Shown: positions 13,546 through 16,111 of the stretch, in pieces | Layout: each line of letters starts with the position of its first letter | Numbering within the stretch: the stretch's first letter is position 1 | Assembly (NCBI GenBank): GCA_041581935.1 | Contig: JBFICP010000056.1 | Location: forward strand, 1 to 16,111 | Reading direction: 5' to 3' | DNA: 16,111 nt | DNA from: JAABYT01 sp041581935 | GTDB taxonomy: Bacteria > Pseudomonadota > Gammaproteobacteria > HK1 | Position numbers and translations under genes: made by a program | Notes under the pieces: model-generated | Told to the model about the DNA's origin: nothing | The model's database searches: none | The model's input: only the letters and a program-made list of their open reading frames with translations

Positions 13546-15966
13546 ATGAAAAGCCACGTGCGCGTAGCCGTCATCGGAGGCGGCGTGACCGGCTGCAGCG
13601 TTCTCTACCATCTCGCCAAGGCGGGATGGAACGACGTCGTGCTGCTCGAGCGCTCGGAGCTCACCTCCGGCTCGACCTGGCACGCCGCCGGCGGTACCGG
13701 TGCGCTCACGGCGAGCGCCAACATGAGCACGCTGCACAAGTACAGCTTCGAGCTCTATCCGATGCTCGAGGCAGAGACAGGTCAGTCGTGCGGCTTCCAT
13801 CCGGTGGGCAGGATCTCGCTGGCCCGCACCGAGGCGCGCGTCGAGGAGATCAAGATTCTCAAGTCGAAGGCGCGCCGCGTAGGACTGAACCCGGAGTTCC
13901 TCAGCAACGACGAGGCCATGGCGCTCGCGCCGGTTCTGGACCTGAGCGGAGTGCGCGCGGTGCTCTTCGATCCAGCCAGCGGGCACGTGGATCCGAGCGG
14001 CGTCACCCAGGCGTTCGCTGCGGGCGCGCGCCTGCACGGCGCCGAGATCGTTCGACAGTGCCCGGTCGTCGAGACCAATCCGCGCGCCGACGGCAGCTGG
14101 GAAATCGTCACCGCGCAGGGCACGCTGATCGCCGAGCGCGTGGTCAACGCGGCGGGATTGTGGGCGCGCGAGGTAGCGGCACTGGCCGGTGCCTGGCTAC
14201 CGCTGATGCCCGTGGAGCACCACTACTTCGTCACCGAGAGCATCCCGGTTCTCGAGGCGCTCGGCCGTGAGATTCCGCTGATCGGCGACGCCGACGCGGA
14301 GTTCTACATGCGTCAGGAGGGCAAGGGCCTGCTGCTCGGCGCCTATGAGGACACCTGCACCCATTGGTCGGAGCACGGCACGCCGGCGGATTTCGGCCAC
14401 GAGCTGTTACCGGACAATCTCGAGCGCATCGAGCGCAACCTGGCCCAGGCCGTGGAGAGCATTCCGGTGCTCGGTACCGCGGGCATCAAACGCGTCGTCA
14501 ATGGCCCGATGATCTTCTCCCCGGATCTGAACCCGCTTCTCGGTCCCTATCCCGGACTTGCCAACTACTGGTGCGCCTGCGGCGTGATGACGGCGTTCAG
14601 CCAGGCAGGCGCCATCGGCAAGCTGCTCAGCAACTGGATGATGGAGGACGACCCGGGCCTCGACGTATTCATGTGGGACGTGACGCGATTCGGCCCGTGG
14701 GCCGGCAAGTCCTACACGCGGGCACGAACCGCGGATATGTACTCCACCCGCTTCAAGACGATTTACCCCTACGAGTTCCGGCCCGCAGGCCGGCCGGTCA
14801 AGACCACGCCCATCTACGAAACACAGAAAGCCAGAGGCGCGGTCTTCGGAGCCAACTACGGCCTCGAGTACCCGCTCTGGTACGCCACCGGCGGCGCCGA
14901 GCAGGCGGACGATTTCACTTTTCGCCGCCCCAACTGGTTCGCCTGCGTCGGCGAAGAGTGCCGCGCGCTGCGGTCCGCGGTGGGATTGCTCGACGTGTCC
15001 ACCTACGGCAAGTACCGCATCTCGGGGCCGAAGGCGGAAGCCTGGCTGGATCGACTGCTCGCCAATGCCGTGCCTGCCGGGAACGGGCGTACGGTCTTGA
15101 GCCCCATGCTCAACCCCCGGGGCCGGCTGATCGGCGACTTCACGGTGACGCGGCTCGGCGACGAGGCGTTTTTCCTGGTGGGCTCCGGCGCCATGGAACG
15201 CTTTCACCTGCGCTGGTGGGACCGCTGGTTGCCCGCCGACGGCGTCTCGGTGGAAAGCCTGACCGCGCGTTGGGTGGGATTCAACATTGCGGGACCGAAG
15301 GCGCGATCGCTTCTCGAGCGCCTCACCGACACGGACGTGTCCCGCGAGGCGTTTCCGTTTTTGACCGGCCGATCCATGGAAGTGGGGCCGGTACGCGATG
15401 CGGTGGTGCTGCGCATCTCGTTCACGGGCGAGCTCGGCTACGAGATCTATTTTCCACCGGAGTACCAGCGCGCGCTGCTTGCCGCCATCGAGGCGAGCGG
15501 TGAGGACCTGGGCGTGCGGCTGGTGGGTGGCCGGGCGCTGGGGTCGCTGCGCATCGAAAAGGGCTTCCCAAGCTGGGGCACGGAGCTCTCGCCCGACTAC
15601 TCCCCGTTCGAGGCGGGACTGGGCCGATTCGTCAAGCTCGACAAGCCGGACTTCATCGGCCGCGACGCCGCGCTCAGGCTCAAGCAGCAGGCGCCCGATT
15701 ATCGACTGTCCCTGCTTTCGGTGGACGCCACCGACGCAGACGCATGGGGCGGCGAGCCGTTGTTGCGCGACGGCGAATACGTGGGTTACGTGAGCTCGGC
15801 CGCCTATGGACATTGCGCAGGCAAGAGCCTGGCGCTTGCCTACCTGAAGCGCGATGCCGCCTCCGCAACCGAGGGTCTCAGTGTCGAGCTCATCGGCGAG
15901 CCGCATGCGGTTCAACTGCTCGACGCGCCGGCGGTGGATCCGAAGGGCGAACGCATGCGCGGCTGA
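13546..15966 (+). CDS. FAD-dependent dehydrogenase with GcvT-type folate domain (dimethylglycine/sarcosine dehydrogenase-like)
   Basis: An 806-residue two-part enzyme. The N-terminal DAO-type FAD domain has the dinucleotide motif AVIGGGVTG (8-16), Glu35 for ribose binding, and TWHAAG (44-49), where His46 corresponds to the histidine that binds FAD covalently in mammalian dimethylglycine dehydrogenase. Further FAD-domain marks are MPVEHHYFVT (221-230) and NAAGLWA (201-207). A linker near 370-425 leads to a GcvT-like aminomethyltransferase domain (about 428-800). Such enzymes oxidise an N-methyl group of dimethylglycine, sarcosine or a related amine and pass the C1 unit to tetrahydrofolate, giving methylene-THF. 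The start has GGGAG nine nt upstream. MttB homologues on both sides suggest that demethylation of a quaternary amine supplies its substrate (inference). Confidence 0.92.
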   Translation: MKSHVRVAVIGGGVTGCSVLYHLAKAGWNDVVLLERSELTSGSTWHAAGGTGALTASANMSTLHKYSFELYPMLEAETGQSCGFHPVGRISLARTEARVEEIKILKSKARRVGLNPEFLSNDEAMALAPVLDLSGVRAVLFDPASGHVDPSGVTQAFAAGARLHGAEIVRQCPVVETNPRADGSWEIVTAQGTLIAERVVNAAGLWAREVAALAGAWLPLMPVEHHYFVTESIPVLEALGREIPLIGDADAEFYMRQEGKGLLLGAYEDTCTHWSEHGTPADFGHELLPDNLERIERNLAQAVESIPVLGTAGIKRVVNGPMIFSPDLNPLLGPYPGLANYWCACGVMTAFSQAGAIGKLLSNWMMEDDPGLDVFMWDVTRFGPWAGKSYTRARTADMYSTRFKTIYPYEFRPAGRPVKTTPIYETQKARGAVFGANYGLEYPLWYATGGAEQADDFTFRRPNWFACVGEECRALRSAVGLLDVSTYGKYRISGPKAEAWLDRLLANAVPAGNGRTVLSPMLNPRGRLIGDFTVTRLGDEAFFLVGSGAMERFHLRWWDRWLPADGVSVESLTARWVGFNIAGPKARSLLERLTDTDVSREAFPFLTGRSMEVGPVRDAVVLRISFTGELGYEIYFPPEYQRALLAAIEASGEDLGVRLVGGRALGSLRIEKGFPSWGTELSPDYSPFEAGLGRFVKLDKPDFIGRDAALRLKQQAPDYRLSLLSVDATDADAWGGEPLLRDGEYVGYVSSAAYGHCAGKSLALAYLKRDAASATEGLSVELIGEPHAVQLLDAPAVDPKGERMRG

Positions 15967-16028
15967 TCACGATAGTCGCGTCGAAGATGTGTCTGTGCGC
16001 AGCTTAGCCCGGCGTACGACGTCTGAAC

Positions 16029-16111
16029 TTACATGTCGTAGTCGAGCAACTCCGGCCCGGAGGTGATGATCTCCTTGCGCCGCGCGACGAATTCCTCCAG
16101 GGCCTCCCGGA
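16029..16111 (-). CDS. 3' end of a probable second MttB-family methyltransferase (partial at window edge)
   Basis: A minus-strand frame enters from the right edge and stops at TAA (16031-16029), giving 26 residues: REALEEFVARRKEII and then TSGPELLDYDM. The stretch ALEEFVARRKE is very like the C-terminal ELADFIARRKEQ of the MttB homologue at 8844-10379 and typical of that family's tail. It converges on the GcvT dehydrogenase gene with a 62-nt gap. The short fragment makes the family call tentative; any other protein ending in a charged helix could look alike. Confidence 0.55.
   Translation of the reverse strand, partial: REALEEFVARRKEIITSGPELLDYDM

Noticed and set aside
1..16111. CRISPR arrays, tRNA or rRNA genes, insertion sequences
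   Set aside because: No regularly spaced repeats, cloverleaf with CCA-type features, rRNA-like conserved segments or transposase ORFs were found on reading.

Overview
The window is GC-rich, densely coding DNA with several short polycistronic runs. It reads like a Gram-negative heterotrophic proteobacterium, most likely a gammaproteobacterium. The grounds are hut genes of the formimidoylglutamate-deiminase route, two exported proteins with twin-arginine signals, and intergenic hairpins that resemble the REP elements common in gammaproteobacterial genomes. The lineage is an inference from these traits and from remembered family resemblance; no search was run.

Left part, plus strand (1-2970): the 3' end of hutF (formimidoylglutamate deiminase), then an SDR oxidoreductase, a CysQ-type phosphatase whose ATG overlaps the SDR stop, and a PIG3-type quinone oxidoreductase. 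All are closely spaced and look like one transcription unit. It converges on hutH, with a REP-like hairpin between them.

Middle, minus strand (7617 down to 3014): a compact five-gene run. In transcription order it holds an XRE-type regulator with a large C-terminal domain, a PhnD-like binding protein without a signal peptide (start 4 nt after the regulator stop), an ornithine cyclodeaminase/mu-crystallin-like oxidoreductase that appears to lack the ornithine cyclodeaminase aspartate, an unrecognised 71-residue protein, and canonical histidine ammonia-lyase (hutH, TTG start). The promoter region before the regulator contains a near-perfect 16-bp palindrome. This run is the best candidate for an under-described system: a ligand-controlled histidine (or histidine-derivative) catabolic operon.

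Divergent from the regulator is a membrane fatty-acid desaturase-like gene (7842-8744) with a good sigma-70-type promoter. It converges on a second minus-strand pair: a Tat-exported DUF6134-like protein (11193-10522) followed by an MttB-family methyltransferase (10379-8844).

Right part: a Tat-dependent family 5 substrate-binding protein (11508-13178) with a strong intrinsic terminator, a structured 320-bp spacer with several hairpins including a REP-like element, an 806-residue FAD/GcvT dehydrogenase of the dimethylglycine/sarcosine type (13546-15966), and at the right edge the 3' end of a minus-strand gene that looks like a second MttB homologue. This side suggests uptake and stepwise demethylation of a quaternary or methylated amine into the folate one-carbon pool. 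HutF ends in formylglutamate and hence formate, so both halves could feed one-carbon metabolism; that link is inference.
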